Shown here: in pieces, positions 1 to 9,713 of the stretch | How positions within the stretch are numbered: position 1 is the stretch's first letter | Layout of the letters: each line of letters starts with the position of its first letter | NCBI GenBank assembly: GCA_036702975.1 | Contig: DATNPX010000016.1 | Coordinates: 310,001-374,000 of the forward strand | DNA length: 64,000 bases | Direction of reading: 5' to 3' | Origin: DATNPX01 sp036702975 | GTDB lineage: Bacteria; Cyanobacteriota; Vampirovibrionia; Obscuribacterales; Obscuribacteraceae | Program-made: the position numbers and the translations under genes | Notes under the pieces: generated by a model | Told to the model about the DNA's origin: nothing | Seen by the model: the letters and a program-made list of their open reading frames with translations, nothing else | Databases searched by the model: none

Positions 1-39
1 AATTGCTGCTTCAGCTGACACCATAACGCAGTTGAGTGA

Positions 40-219
40 ACAAGATCGCAGGTTCTGGCGTCCCTGTACGAAAACTTTGGCAAGTTGCACGATTTGAGTA
101 AGCACAAGTGTTTTTTTTCGCAACAAACAACAGCTGTCTCTGACATCGATGAACTTTCACGATCTCTCGATACAGGCATAAAAAACATCGCCACGTGCAT
201 CAAAAACGTCACGTACTAA
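40..219 (+). pseudogene. possible 3' end of a coding region, disrupted
   Basis: This frame is open for 59 codons and ends in TAA at 217-219, 16 bases before the converging stop of the MFS gene. It has no ATG or plausible Shine-Dalgarno and is preceded by in-frame stops at 16 and 37. The neighbouring frame is open from base 2 to about 97 and also reads as plausible helical protein. A single frameshift near base 40 would join the two into one C-terminal tail. It may be a decayed or mis-sequenced gene end, or chance. No family is recognisable. Confidence 0.25.
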
Positions 220-235
220 CTCGTACTAAAAGCAC

Positions 236-1873
236 CTAAGACTTCGAATCATTATCATCCTCGGCACGCGTATTCTCCTCGCCAACGGCTGGTAAATCCC
301 TCGGCAGTGGAATCTTTACCATTAGTGACAATGCCACCAGTCCGATGATACAAACCCATGCCATCAACATAAACGTGTCATCAATCGCAAGCGTGAAAGC
401 CTGAGTCCGCACGTCATGTGCGATCAGACCCACACCAATATCGCGAGCCTGTTGTGCGCCTGGAGCCTGTGGAGCAAGCGCCACGCCCAGATAGCTGCTT
501 CGTTGCTCGAAAGTCCAAGCGGGTTGCAGCCCAGCTGTCAGCTTCGTCTGCCAAAAGTGCTCCCGAAACAGCAGATAACGACGAAATGCAGAGACTGAAG
601 ATACAGACGCAAACAAGCGAGCCGCCTGGAACACTGCTCCCTGAGCGTAAGCACCTGCACGATTGCGATAGGCGCCCGACTGCCGACCAGCGAAGACCAT
701 ACCAGCAATTACACCCATTGCCACCATACAAATACCCGCGGCACCAAGCATTTGCGTCCAAACGAATTCTGGCAGCATCCACGTGCTTAAGGCATGTGCA
801 TCGCGAAAATTGATCAGCGCGAGACTGGCAAATCCAATTAGCAAAACATAGCGCACATGCAAATTGCGCATGAGAAAAGCGACTGTTGGCAAGGCGACCA
901 TGAAGGGAATGACCGACAAAGCAAACAACGCTCCGGTCTCCGTCGGGCGATACTGATGCAGGGTCTCGAGAAACACCGGGATAATGAAATTCACTCGCAC
1001 AAGAAGCGTGCGGAAAGCCAGCATGAGAAACCCCAACAGCAATATGTTGCGTTTGCGCACATACTCAAAATCTAGAAAGGGATTGGGAGCGAACTTCCTA
1101 TGGATGACAGCCGCAACAAGCAGCAACACACCGGCAAGAACCAACCCGTTAATTAGTCCATTGTTGTACCAATCCAGCCGCTCGCCCTGGTCGAGCGCAA
1201 TGTAAAAAAGGCTCAAGGCACCGCTTACATAGAAAACACCTGACCAATTGAACTTCGGCAACAGCTGGTCTTGCGGCGTGGCGGGAATGCCTCTATGCAC
1301 ACACAATAACATTGGAAGAGCTAAAAGCGCCTGACTCCAGAATAGCCAATGCCAGCTCGCGTTAAGTATGCAGAGCCCTTCCAACAACTGTGTCATGTGG
1401 TTGGTAGCGAGCAAGTCGAGATTGTAAGCCGCGACGCCATAGGTCACAAGAGACAACGGCAAGTTACGACTGATGAAACTCAAACACAAAGGATAAAACG
1501 TTCCTGATGCCATACCGGCGATCATGAGAATAAGAGTTAACGGCACTATATGAGGTGCAACAAGGGGCAAGACCAAACAGGCAATGGCGTAGACGGTTCC
1601 AGCAAAAAGAAGCACCGGACGATGACCAAACCGTGCGGCCAACAGAACAGACACCACGCCCATGAACATCTGAGAAGCGTTGAAGGCAGTTGGTAGATAT
1701 GCTGCATCGTCAATGCCCAACCCCCAGGCGCCCCGCAGGTCTTCTAAGCCTACAGAGAGCAAGCCTGAACCAAGAGACGAATTTACCGCAGACAAAGAGA
1801 CAGCCACAATGCCTACGATCGCATGCGCGGGAACTACTGGTATTTCAACTTTGGGTTTTGTGGTCGCTGTCAT
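236..1873 (-). CDS. MFS multidrug exporter, DHA2/EmrB-like inner-membrane pump
   Basis: A 545-residue hydrophobic protein with about 14 membrane segments, the size and layout of the DHA2 (EmrB/QacA) drug:proton antiporters. The ARFGHRPVL stretch near residue 80 is the MFS motif-A loop between TM2 and TM3. It is the last gene of a minus-strand operon: its ATG lies four bases after the stop of the HlyD adaptor, which itself follows a TolC gene. With those partners it should move drugs or other amphipathic compounds from cytoplasm or inner membrane to the outside. The substrate is not predictable. The C-terminus is acidic and cytosolic. Confidence 0.88.
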   Translation of the reverse strand: MTATTKPKVEIPVVPAHAIVGIVAVSLSAVNSSLGSGLLSVGLEDLRGAWGLGIDDAAYLPTAFNASQMFMGVVSVLLAARFGHRPVLLFAGTVYAIACLVLPLVAPHIVPLTLILMIAGMASGTFYPLCLSFISRNLPLSLVTYGVAAYNLDLLATNHMTQLLEGLCILNASWHWLFWSQALLALPMLLCVHRGIPATPQDQLLPKFNWSGVFYVSGALSLFYIALDQGERLDWYNNGLINGLVLAGVLLLVAAVIHRKFAPNPFLDFEYVRKRNILLLGFLMLAFRTLLVRVNFIIPVFLETLHQYRPTETGALFALSVIPFMVALPTVAFLMRNLHVRYVLLIGFASLALINFRDAHALSTWMLPEFVWTQMLGAAGICMVAMGVIAGMVFAGRQSGAYRNRAGAYAQGAVFQAARLFASVSSVSAFRRYLLFREHFWQTKLTAGLQPAWTFEQRSSYLGVALAPQAPGAQQARDIGVGLIAHDVRTQAFTLAIDDTFMLMAWVCIIGLVALSLMVKIPLPRDLPAVGEENTRAEDDNDSKS

Positions 1874-1877
1874 TGCT

Positions 1878-3236
1878 TCAGTGAGTCCAGATCTTGGCGA
1901 TTACGGTCATGCCCGGCTTTATTCTGCTTAGCAACTCCTGATCTTTTTCGAAAACAATCTTGATCGGCACACGCTGGGTGATCTTGGTGAAGTTACCGCT
2001 CGGGTTATCTGGCGGCAACAAAGCAAATTGAGCTTCGCTGGCAGGCGAGAGCGACTGCACAGTGCCTTTCAACATGGCACCACCCAGGGCATCAACACTA
2101 ACTTCCGCTCTGTCGCCAACTTGAATTTTTCGAGTTTGAGTCTCGCGATAGCTCGCTATGACCCATGGTACTGATGACACGATTGTCACAACCTGAGTAC
2201 CCGCGTTGACTTCCTGCCCAGCGCGAACGCGACGCTCACTGAGGATGCCATCGACAGGCGCCCGTATTTTCGTGTAATCAAGTTCGACTTTAGCTTCATT
2301 CCAAGCTTCAAGCCTAGACTGCGCCTGCGCTTGTGCTTCGTGCAACCTTTGCTGAAGCACATTTCGTTGCAAGGTCTCGGCCGCGAGCAACGAATTACGC
2401 GCCGAAACATCAATCTTAGATTGAGTGTCCTCGGCGCTGGCCGAATTTAATTCTTCGTTCTGGCGGGTGACCTGCGCAGTGCGCTCCGCAATCAAAGCGC
2501 TTAGCCTCTCAATGTCAGCTCGATCGGCTGCGACATTTTCCTTTGCTTTGTCGTAGTCGGCGGTCACCTGCTCAATGGTTTGTTGAGTGCTAGCTTGATC
2601 TGTGAACAATGCCTCCTGCCGTTTCTTTTCTTGATATGCGCGCAGCTCGACTGCCTCATCCGCGCGCAACTTCGCTTCAGACTGCATCTTTTCATGCCTG
2701 GTAGCAGATACGGTATCAGATGCCGCTTGAATAGTTGCTTTTGTTGCTCCGACCGTAGCAGCTGAACGCGTTACCTGTTGCCGGCTAACATCGACTGATA
2801 GTCTGGCGTTCTCGATCTTCGCCTCCTGCTCCTGAAGCTGTGCCCGAATGGAATCTATATTGGCCAGAGCCAAATCGTAGTTAGACTTCGCCTGTTTTTC
2901 CTTCGCCGCAAAGTCGTCGTTGCGCAGTTCTACCAAGAGTTGTCCTTTATGAACGCGGTCATAGTCGTCGATGTAGACGCTTGATACAGTGCCGGCAACT
3001 TTTGTACTGAGCGGTGTCACATCGGAACGCACGTAGGCATCATTAGTCTCCTCAATCGGACGTGCACCATCCCAGAGTTTCCAGTCATTAGCGAAGAGAA
3101 TGACAAGAAACACCGTAGCAAATAACACCAGCAACGCTACCAGATCATGCGGTATCCATCGGAGAAAAGAAAATCTCTTTTTCTTCTCTTTGGGCGGTTC
3201 TGTCGCCGTTGTACTGTCGTTCTTTTCTTCGGACAT
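1878..3236 (-). CDS. HlyD/EmrA-family membrane fusion protein (periplasmic adaptor)
   Basis: 452 residues: a charged cytosolic N-terminus, one membrane anchor near residues 30-50, a first lipoyl half (KVAGTVSSVYIDDYDRVHKG), a long alpha-helical hairpin rich in Ala/Gln/Glu (about 110-315), then the second lipoyl half and beta-barrel. The segment FALLPPDNPSGNFTKI near residue 405 is nearly the same as in the second adaptor at 13939, so the two are paralogues. The start has a good AGGAG about seven bases upstream. It bridges the MFS pump encoded next and the TolC channel encoded just before (46-base gap), forming a tripartite exporter. Confidence 0.9.
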   Translation of the reverse strand: MSEEKNDSTTATEPPKEKKKRFSFLRWIPHDLVALLVLFATVFLVILFANDWKLWDGARPIEETNDAYVRSDVTPLSTKVAGTVSSVYIDDYDRVHKGQLLVELRNDDFAAKEKQAKSNYDLALANIDSIRAQLQEQEAKIENARLSVDVSRQQVTRSAATVGATKATIQAASDTVSATRHEKMQSEAKLRADEAVELRAYQEKKRQEALFTDQASTQQTIEQVTADYDKAKENVAADRADIERLSALIAERTAQVTRQNEELNSASAEDTQSKIDVSARNSLLAAETLQRNVLQQRLHEAQAQAQSRLEAWNEAKVELDYTKIRAPVDGILSERRVRAGQEVNAGTQVVTIVSSVPWVIASYRETQTRKIQVGDRAEVSVDALGGAMLKGTVQSLSPASEAQFALLPPDNPSGNFTKITQRVPIKIVFEKDQELLSRIKPGMTVIAKIWTH

Positions 3237-3282
3237 ATCAGCTCCTGTGCTGCTCTCAATTCATTGAAACCGCTGTAAACCT

Positions 3283-4683
3283 CTAGTCAAAATCCTTTCC
3301 TATCGCCTTATCCACCTCTACCTGAGACGTTGCGTAATCCGTTTTAGCTTTGACGTTTTTGCTGATTGCATCGCTGAAAGCAGCCTGCGCTTCTGCGACA
3401 TCTTTCAATAAAGTAGCGCCCGCACGATATCTTTTGTCGGCAACCCGCAACTGTTCTTCTGCGCTCACCATTGTCAATTGCGCGGCGCGCAACTCTTTTT
3501 CGACAACTCGTTGGACACGCTGTGCGTTGTCTGCTTCAACCGAGACTTTATCCGAAACATCACTCAATTCAACCAACGATTGCATGCGCTCGCGTTTTGC
3601 AACTTTCGATTGGTCGATTCTGCGGCCCCAATCCCACGGTTCCCATACCCCCAGAAACCCTATAGAAATAAAGCTTCTGGGCAACGTAATGTCCAGTTTT
3701 CGAGAGAAGATACCGGTAGCGCCAAAACTAATATCCGGTATGTAGCGTGAAATCAATACCTTCTGCTCTAGGTAAGAACGCTCTGCACTGAACCGCAAGC
3801 GAGCCACCTCCGGCCTACGAGCAACCGCCTGAGCAGCTGCGCTTTCATTGGCAACAACAGGTTCCAACATGGAACGGTCATCAGCCACTTCGATGATCGC
3901 TTTTAGTGGACGGTCAAGCAGTTGATTGAGTGTCTGTGCCGCGGTTATGTAATCATCGCTGTCACGAGCGAGTTCGTATTCCGCTGTCGCTTCTTTTGCT
4001 TGCACCACCATGAGGTCTACTCTCAAAGCTGCTCCGCGCTTCACCTCAGCATCAACATAGCCAACAAGAGTTCTTAGATACGCAAGATTTTGTTCGCGAC
4101 TTTTAATGGCGCTCCTCAGCGCAACCATTCGCAAATAAGTTTTCTTTGCGTCGGCGACGGCATTTTGCTTTGTGAGTCGCAGCTGCTGCTTCGCAATTTG
4201 AACAAGCAGTTTCGCCTGCCGTACTTGCATGCCAAGCCGATATTGCTGGGTCACCGGCTCAAAAACACCCGGCAAAATAGCAAGATTTTGCGGAGCAGAC
4301 TGCGTCACTTGCTGCCCGATGAAGGCAATACCGAGAATCGTGGGGTAACGCGTGGTTTGAACAGCCCGCAAGCTGGCTTCAGACTTGCTTACTTCCAAAG
4401 CGGCTCGAGACACTTCTCTGTTGTGCTGCAAAGCTAATATCTCAACGTCATGCAGCGTCAAAGACGACCCAGATTGAGACGACAGTGGAGACTGCGGAGA
4501 TTGCGGAGACTGAGAAGATTGGGATGCCTGCACGGACAGGGGCTCGGAGATTGCCGGTAACCACTGTGATACAAAGCCTAAAATCGCAGCCAATGCAAAC
4601 AATATCTGGCATCGCTTCAAGCGACACACGAAGGCGCGAAAAATAGGTGATCGGCAGAAAAAAGCGCTAAACACAGTGAGCAC
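3283..4683 (-). CDS. TolC-family outer-membrane efflux protein
   Basis: About 466 residues with two OEP repeats of coiled-coil helices and beta strands. It has a signal-peptide-like hydrophobic stretch (about 28-45) followed by a Ser/Gln/Pro-rich low-complexity linker. It is the first gene of the tolC-hlyD-MFS operon and supplies the outer-membrane exit duct. The start is uncertain: the GTG at 4683 gives an unusually long, Cys/Arg-rich leader and lacks a close Shine-Dalgarno. A strong GGAGG lies about 45 bases upstream with no usable start codon in frame beside it. In-frame GTG codons at 4674 and about 4629 are alternatives. Confidence 0.85.
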   Translation of the reverse strand: MLTVFSAFFCRSPIFRAFVCRLKRCQILFALAAILGFVSQWLPAISEPLSVQASQSSQSPQSPQSPLSSQSGSSLTLHDVEILALQHNREVSRAALEVSKSEASLRAVQTTRYPTILGIAFIGQQVTQSAPQNLAILPGVFEPVTQQYRLGMQVRQAKLLVQIAKQQLRLTKQNAVADAKKTYLRMVALRSAIKSREQNLAYLRTLVGYVDAEVKRGAALRVDLMVVQAKEATAEYELARDSDDYITAAQTLNQLLDRPLKAIIEVADDRSMLEPVVANESAAAQAVARRPEVARLRFSAERSYLEQKVLISRYIPDISFGATGIFSRKLDITLPRSFISIGFLGVWEPWDWGRRIDQSKVAKRERMQSLVELSDVSDKVSVEADNAQRVQRVVEKELRAAQLTMVSAEEQLRVADKRYRAGATLLKDVAEAQAAFSDAISKNVKAKTDYATSQVEVDKAIGKDFD

Positions 4684-4968
4684 TTGGACGGACGAATTCG
4701 TGCAAAGTAGCTTAGCAGACCTCCTATAGACCTTTTCCGGGACCTTTTCTTATCCTTCGAGCAGTATAATGTGCGCGAAAAAAGCGGTCGGAGGCGGGTC
4801 GGAACAAAGAATTCAGAAGCGGCCATCACGTAGCACGAAGATTGAATCTCTGTCATGAGCGCTGTCATGAGGTAAGTTCATATGATTTATGATTACGGCT
4901 TGGATTGGCAGTTCAGCACGAAGTGAGATTTGTGCGCCAAAATCTCACATTCCCGCAAAGTACTGTTG

Positions 4969-6693
4969 CTACTCCACTTCCGCCAACGCATCCTCAATAG
5001 TAATGCCTTTGCGGTGACAATACATAAGTGTCGCTGCGGCATCGTCAAGAGAGAGAGAATAGCGGTCCATCATATCCAGACATTGCAGCGCAGATGCATG
5101 AGTCTTCGGGCTTATGCATCCGAACTCAACGAGATATTGCACCGGACTGCCCCCATTCCATTGGTGTAAGGTCATGGCAGCTTTAGCATCCTCACCGGTG
5201 ATGATACCAGCTTGAATGAGGACTTTTAAGACAGCATCGATGATCGGAAGCTCTGGAATGGCATCATTCCCAGAATCTGCGTCTTGAGCCTGAGCGACCG
5301 CTGTTTGCGGTCTGGCTTCACTATCTGCTGGAGTCTGCAGAGCAAGCGCATGCCTGAACGGTACCTGGTCAGATACGCTCAGGTGCGAAGGACCACCGTG
5401 CACCTTAGAAAACTCAGCCAATTCCACAGCCAGTTCGTTCACCGTTTGATAGCGGTCGAGCGGATCTTTTTCCAGCATTTTCAGAACTATTTTTTCCAAA
5501 TTTCTTGGGATCATCAAATCAGGACGCCAGGCAGAAAATGGCTCCGCGCGGTCGTTGACGTGCATAAAGAGTGTGGAGATCGCATTCGGTCCGTTAAAGG
5601 GAAGCTTGCCTGAGATCGCCTCATACATGACACAACCGAGAGAGTAAATGTCTGAACGCGCATCCATATCCATACTGCGGCACTGCTCGGGGCTCATGTA
5701 GAATGGGCTGCCGAGAGCATCCCCGGTTTGGGTCAATTTCTGCAAAGTATTTTCTGCCTGGCCAACAATCTTTGCAATACCAAAGTCGACAAGCTTGACG
5801 ACAAAATCGCCTGATTCTTGCGGAATTAGAATGATGTTGCGCGGCTTCACATCACGATGAATATATTGTTTGTCGTGCGCATGAATCAGCGCACCGCAAA
5901 CCTGTGTAAAAAGACGCACGAATAATGGCAAAGAGAGCGGACCATTTTCTGCAAGCAGATCATCGAGAGTATAGCCGTCGAGATACTCCATAACCATATA
6001 TGGCAACTGTTCTGGGGAATAGCCATAATCAAATACACTGACAACGTTTGGATGCTTGAAGTTGATGCAAATACTCATCTCCTTCTCGAAACGCTGCTTG
6101 GCCTTTGAATCTTCCACCATATGTGTGTGCAGGAGCTTGACCGCCACGTCACGATTCATGACCATGTCAAAACCCTTAAACACCATTCCCATTCCGCCTT
6201 TAGCGATCATTTCAGTGATCTTGTAGCGGTCGAGAAAAACGGTGCCGACACCGATAGACTGCGTCACAACGACCAGGTTTTGTTGCTCCGCTTCGTCATA
6301 AACCGGATGGGTGCCGGTCGTTTTCGTGAAATCACCCTGCGGAGTAATCCTTTTCAGAAGCATGCGGTAGACCTGCTCCGCATCTTCAGTCACCAGTTTC
6401 CAAATGAGCATGGCCGGCTGATGGTCAACGCGCAAGAGGTTCCAGGTCGGAACATCACCGCGATAGCTGACCTGCAATTGGTAGGTCGCACCACTCATTG
6501 CACGCCACTGAAGAACCTGCGGCGTGGGAGCCGATTCCAGCGCGCGCCCCAACGTAAAAGAAATATCTTTACGTGAAGGAGGGGTCGCCAGGTTCAAATT
6601 GTCGAGAATGGCGTCATTAGCCCGCTTTTGCAGCGGGTTTCTTTTAAATGAAAATGAATCGTGGAGAGCCATTTTCCCCCGCAGCTGGGACAC
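4969..6693 (-). CDS. Hanks-type Ser/Thr protein kinase with C-terminal GspE/MshEN-N-like repeat
   Basis: 574 residues. The kinase domain spans about 155-430: glycine loop KGGMGMV at 165-171, ATP lysine K186, catalytic HRD at 279-281 followed by DVKPRN, DFG at 303-305, MSPE at 333-336 and SDIYSLG near 347. All catalytic residues are present, so it should be active. The N-terminal 150 residues match nothing I know. After a Gln/Ala linker, residues about 480-574 carry a helical repeat (LIQAGIITGEDAKAAMTLH and following) like those filling the protein at 9866-11224. No membrane segment is seen, so it is probably cytosolic. It lies upstream of the efflux operon on the same strand, 285 bases away. 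The start is GTG at 6693; ATG at 6672 is an alternative. Confidence 0.9.
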   Translation of the reverse strand: MSQLRGKMALHDSFSFKRNPLQKRANDAILDNLNLATPPSRKDISFTLGRALESAPTPQVLQWRAMSGATYQLQVSYRGDVPTWNLLRVDHQPAMLIWKLVTEDAEQVYRMLLKRITPQGDFTKTTGTHPVYDEAEQQNLVVVTQSIGVGTVFLDRYKITEMIAKGGMGMVFKGFDMVMNRDVAVKLLHTHMVEDSKAKQRFEKEMSICINFKHPNVVSVFDYGYSPEQLPYMVMEYLDGYTLDDLLAENGPLSLPLFVRLFTQVCGALIHAHDKQYIHRDVKPRNIILIPQESGDFVVKLVDFGIAKIVGQAENTLQKLTQTGDALGSPFYMSPEQCRSMDMDARSDIYSLGCVMYEAISGKLPFNGPNAISTLFMHVNDRAEPFSAWRPDLMIPRNLEKIVLKMLEKDPLDRYQTVNELAVELAEFSKVHGGPSHLSVSDQVPFRHALALQTPADSEARPQTAVAQAQDADSGNDAIPELPIIDAVLKVLIQAGIITGEDAKAAMTLHQWNGGSPVQYLVEFGCISPKTHASALQCLDMMDRYSLSLDDAAATLMYCHRKGITIEDALAEVE

Positions 6694-6836
6694 GCAGTCG
6701 ACCTTAGAATAATTGTAGCGGAATTTAGCCCTCAGACCGCGGCTAAAGGCTCAAAACGCCGATTGGTGGGCAAAAGTCCACCTCAAGCTGTTCCGAGCAG
6801 ACTCGACTAGTCGGTCCAATTTGACGGCATTTCATC

Positions 6837-7235
6837 TCATGCTATCCGCATTCTAGTGAACAGTCGAGCAACAAACGAGTTAGAACACCTCGAGAAGATA
6901 CCTGAAGGCTTCCCTGCCGCGATCGGAATGGTGCAAAAGACCTTCGCCGCCTCATTGACAACAGCGACTCGATCGGACCTAGGCACAACAATGAAACTAA
7001 GAGCGCTCCTTTTGTGAGTGATCTTAGAAGCCACGCGGGCGGCCACGACCTGAACTTCACCGGTAAAGTCACTTTTCTGTGTCAATCTATATCCGTCCAT
7101 CTCAGCTTCCGGCACATCTTTGCCGCCAGCACCGAGCTGAGCAAGCGACAATATCGAGCAAATTGCCAGAAGGCATGCCCACACCGATTGCAAACTCGTC
7201 GGGACGCCGATAAATCTACAAAAATCGCTTGGCAT
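6837..7235 (-). pseudogene. truncated secreted protein, short paralogue of the 22219-23151 protein
   Basis: 132 residues with a signal-peptide-like start and a core aligning by eye to the 310-residue protein at 22219-23151. Both show DGY-x-L-x-Q, then PR/PK-x-D-x-VAV-x-N, then (A/S)KV(F/Y) and a P(I/L)A..KP turn. The longer protein continues for another 165 residues; this one ends in an unrelated Cys/Arg-rich tail. That suggests a frameshift or truncation, although a functional short form cannot be excluded. The function of the family is unknown; the N-terminus predicts export. Confidence 0.45.
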
Positions 7236-7344
7236 AAGCCCTAAGCGCTCTTTCGAACTCTAGAAATTGTAACCATTATCTCAAAATATCCGCTGCACGC
7301 AGTATAATTCGCGGGTTCTGCGAGCAGGTTTTCGAGAGGCTCCG

Positions 7345-7833
7345 GTGAAAAAACTGATTCTGCTCATCGGTATTCCGGGATCGGGCAAAACTACACTGTC
7401 TAAGCGGCTCGTGGAAAAAAACTTCAAACGCATCTGCGCGGACGAAATACGCGGAGAGCTCTACGGCGACCAAATCGTACAGGGCGACTCAACGCAAGTC
7501 TTCACCATTTTTTTTGAACGACTGAGAGCATTGTTCGCAGAAAATGCAGACGTAGTCGTCGACAATACAAACCTATATTTCAAGCATCGCAAGCCGATTC
7601 TCGACATCGCTGCAGAATGTGGATACACCGACATTCAGCTATGGCTTCTCGACGTTCCGCTCGAAACATGCTTAAAACGAAACATCGACCGCGAACGAAA
7701 CGTGCCTCAGGAAACCATCACGAACTACTACAACGAACTAAATCGGTCGCGTCCGAAACGCTCAGAAGGAAAGTTAGTAATATTGCGTCCTAACAAAGAG
7801 GGCACAGAACTGCTGTTTTTCGCTCAGTCATAA
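7345..7833 (+). CDS. P-loop kinase of the polynucleotide-kinase/AAA_33 type
   Basis: 162 residues starting with GTG. A classical Walker A lies at residues 8-15 (GIPGSGKT). The ICADEIRGELYGD segment and VVVDNTNLYFKHR match the layout of T4 Pnk / AAA_33 small kinases, where the DNTN motif follows Walker B. A lid region rich in Arg (CLKRNIDRERNVP) is present. It probably phosphorylates a nucleic-acid end or a small metabolite; the substrate is not inferable. A TATAAT hexamer at 7303-7308 may be its -10. It is divergent from the truncated gene at 6837 and 61 bases upstream of the oxidoreductase. Confidence 0.8.
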   Translation: MKKLILLIGIPGSGKTTLSKRLVEKNFKRICADEIRGELYGDQIVQGDSTQVFTIFFERLRALFAENADVVVDNTNLYFKHRKPILDIAAECGYTDIQLWLLDVPLETCLKRNIDRERNVPQETITNYYNELNRSRPKRSEGKLVILRPNKEGTELLFFAQS

Positions 7834-7894
7834 GCTCAAAATACAAGACAGAGCGCACACTAGATCGACAGTTGACGACAACGAGGTAATTAGC

Positions 7895-8917
7895 ATGGCC
7901 GCTTTATCCAACAAACAGTTTCGCCTAAAGGTACGCCCTACAGGACGTGTATCGAAAGACAATTTTGATTTCGTAGACGAGCCGGTAGCGGAACTCAAGG
8001 ATGGTCAGGCGCTTGTGAAAAACCTCTACTTGTCGCTCGACCCAACCAATAGAATCTGGATGACCGATGTCCCTCAATACATGCCGCCGGTCAAACTAGG
8101 CGACGTAATGCGAGGTGGAGCATTGGGCGAGGTAATCGAGTCTAAAAACAGTCGCTACAAAAAAGGCGATTTAGTAAGCGGTTTACTGGGATGGCAGGAA
8201 TATGCAACAGTAAATGACAACGATAGTATGCCACCACAGGTGCTCCCAAAGCTATTGCCCATTCCTCTAACAGCAATGCTCGGTCCGGCAGGAATGACCG
8301 GGCTGACTGCCTATTTCGGGCTGCTAGACATTGGGCAACCGAAAAAAGGAGAGACAATCGTCGTCTCAGCCGCAGCCGGTGCGGTAGGCAGTATCGTTGG
8401 ACAGATTGGCAAAATCAAAGAGTGTCGAGTCGTCGGAATCGCAGGAGACGACGAGAAATGCAAGTGGCTCACAGAAGAGCTTGGGTTCGATGCAGCCGTT
8501 AACTACAAAAAAGACGATTGGAAGAAGCGCTTGAAAGAAGCCTGTCCAAATGGAGTGGACATCAACTTCGAAAACGTTGGCGGCGAAATCATGAACACAG
8601 TGAATTCCATGTTGAACTTGAATGCACGAGTGCCGCTGTGCGGCTTAATCTCTGGTTACAACGACGGTGATGCCTCGAAAGCGCAGGCAGATATGCGAGT
8701 AATTCTACACAGACGAGCCCGCATCCAAGGATTCATCATTCTCGACTTCGCGCCAAAGTTCAAGGAAGCAGCTACCCAGCTAGCTATGTGGATTATGCAA
8801 GGAAAGATCAAATATCGCGAAACTATCGTCGACGGGCTCGAGCAAGCACCGACTGCGCTCAATATGCTGTTTGATGGCGAGAACACCGGAAAACTTATCG
8901 TCAAAATCAGTAACTGA
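7895..8917 (+). CDS. NADP-dependent medium-chain reductase (leukotriene B4 12-hydroxydehydrogenase/CurA type)
   Basis: 340 residues of the zinc-independent MDR superfamily. The N-terminal GroES-like fold carries the SLDPTNRIWM stretch typical of alkenal/one oxidoreductases (PTGR, YncB/CurA). A Rossmann fold with AAAGAVGSIVGQ near residue 165 binds NADPH, and the C-terminus has the RRARIQGFIILDF signature. Expected activity is NADPH reduction of alpha,beta-unsaturated carbonyls in the cytosol, a detoxification role. The start is supported by GAGGTAA upstream of ATG. Confidence 0.88.
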   Translation: MAALSNKQFRLKVRPTGRVSKDNFDFVDEPVAELKDGQALVKNLYLSLDPTNRIWMTDVPQYMPPVKLGDVMRGGALGEVIESKNSRYKKGDLVSGLLGWQEYATVNDNDSMPPQVLPKLLPIPLTAMLGPAGMTGLTAYFGLLDIGQPKKGETIVVSAAAGAVGSIVGQIGKIKECRVVGIAGDDEKCKWLTEELGFDAAVNYKKDDWKKRLKEACPNGVDINFENVGGEIMNTVNSMLNLNARVPLCGLISGYNDGDASKAQADMRVILHRRARIQGFIILDFAPKFKEAATQLAMWIMQGKIKYRETIVDGLEQAPTALNMLFDGENTGKLIVKISN

Positions 8918-9014
8918 TTGATAAAAACAGCATTAGCACAGTTCATATAATCAGCTCGAGAGTTCGATAATTGTATTAAAAGCGCACTCAGTAAAAATGA
9001 AGAAAGGAGAACAA

Positions 9015-9647
9015 ATGCTTCGCAACACCATTCTAGCCACTAGCGCACTCGCCCTCTTGTCCCTACCGGCGGTGGCAGATTCCGATGAGTGGACAGTCGA
9101 TTCGGCTCACACATCAGCTCGCTTTTCCGTCAAACACATGATGATTTCAAACGTTAACGGAGACTTCGCCAAAGTCGGCGGCAGCGTAAAATACGACGGC
9201 AAGAGCCTGGACAAAGCCACCATTAATGCCACCATTGACGCAAACTCTGTTGACACCCGCGACGAAAATCGCGACAAACATCTGAAATCAGCCGACTTCT
9301 TCGACACGGCCAAGTATCCCACCATCACCTTCAAATCAACCAAGATTGAGCCAGGCAAAGACGGTTTCAAAATCTACGGCGACTTGACCATGCACGGCGT
9401 TACAAAAAACGTCGTACTCAATGCAGAACCGCTCTCACCAGTCATCAAAGCACATGGTGGATTGCATGTAGGCACTTCGGCAACGACCAAAATCAACCGC
9501 AAGGAGTTTGGTCTGAACTTCAACAAGACGCTCGACAACGGCGGCGCCATGGTTGGAGACGACGTGAACATAACGCTCGACGTCGAACTGAAGCAAGCCG
9601 CGCCAGAAAAAACTGGCGAAGCAAAAGCTAAATCCGATAAATCGTAA
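9015..9647 (+). CDS. YceI-family periplasmic lipid-binding protein, copy 1
   Basis: About 210 residues. I chose ATG 9015 rather than 8997 because AAAGGAG sits seven bases before it and gives a clean signal peptide ending in LPAVA. The mature part has the YceI lipocalin-like barrel: WTVDSAHTSARFSVKHMMISNVNG at the front (here abbreviated), DENRDKHLKSADFFD in the middle and KEFGLNFN near the end. YceI proteins bind polyisoprenoids or amphipathic molecules in the periplasm. The C-terminal tail is Lys/Ala rich. A paralogue of the same length lies at 29647. Confidence 0.9.
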   Translation: MLRNTILATSALALLSLPAVADSDEWTVDSAHTSARFSVKHMMISNVNGDFAKVGGSVKYDGKSLDKATINATIDANSVDTRDENRDKHLKSADFFDTAKYPTITFKSTKIEPGKDGFKIYGDLTMHGVTKNVVLNAEPLSPVIKAHGGLHVGTSATTKINRKEFGLNFNKTLDNGGAMVGDDVNITLDVELKQAAPEKTGEAKAKSDKS

Positions 9648-9713
9648 AAGCTCACCTCAGCGAACTTTCCGCCGGGTACGATTCTACTTGGCGCGATGGG
9701 GTCTGGTTAAACC

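Noticed and set aside
4617..4868. 83-codon minus-strand open frame overlapping the tolC start
   Set aside because: Composition is Ser/Arg/Cys-rich without pattern, and it overlaps the start of a clear gene in another frame.
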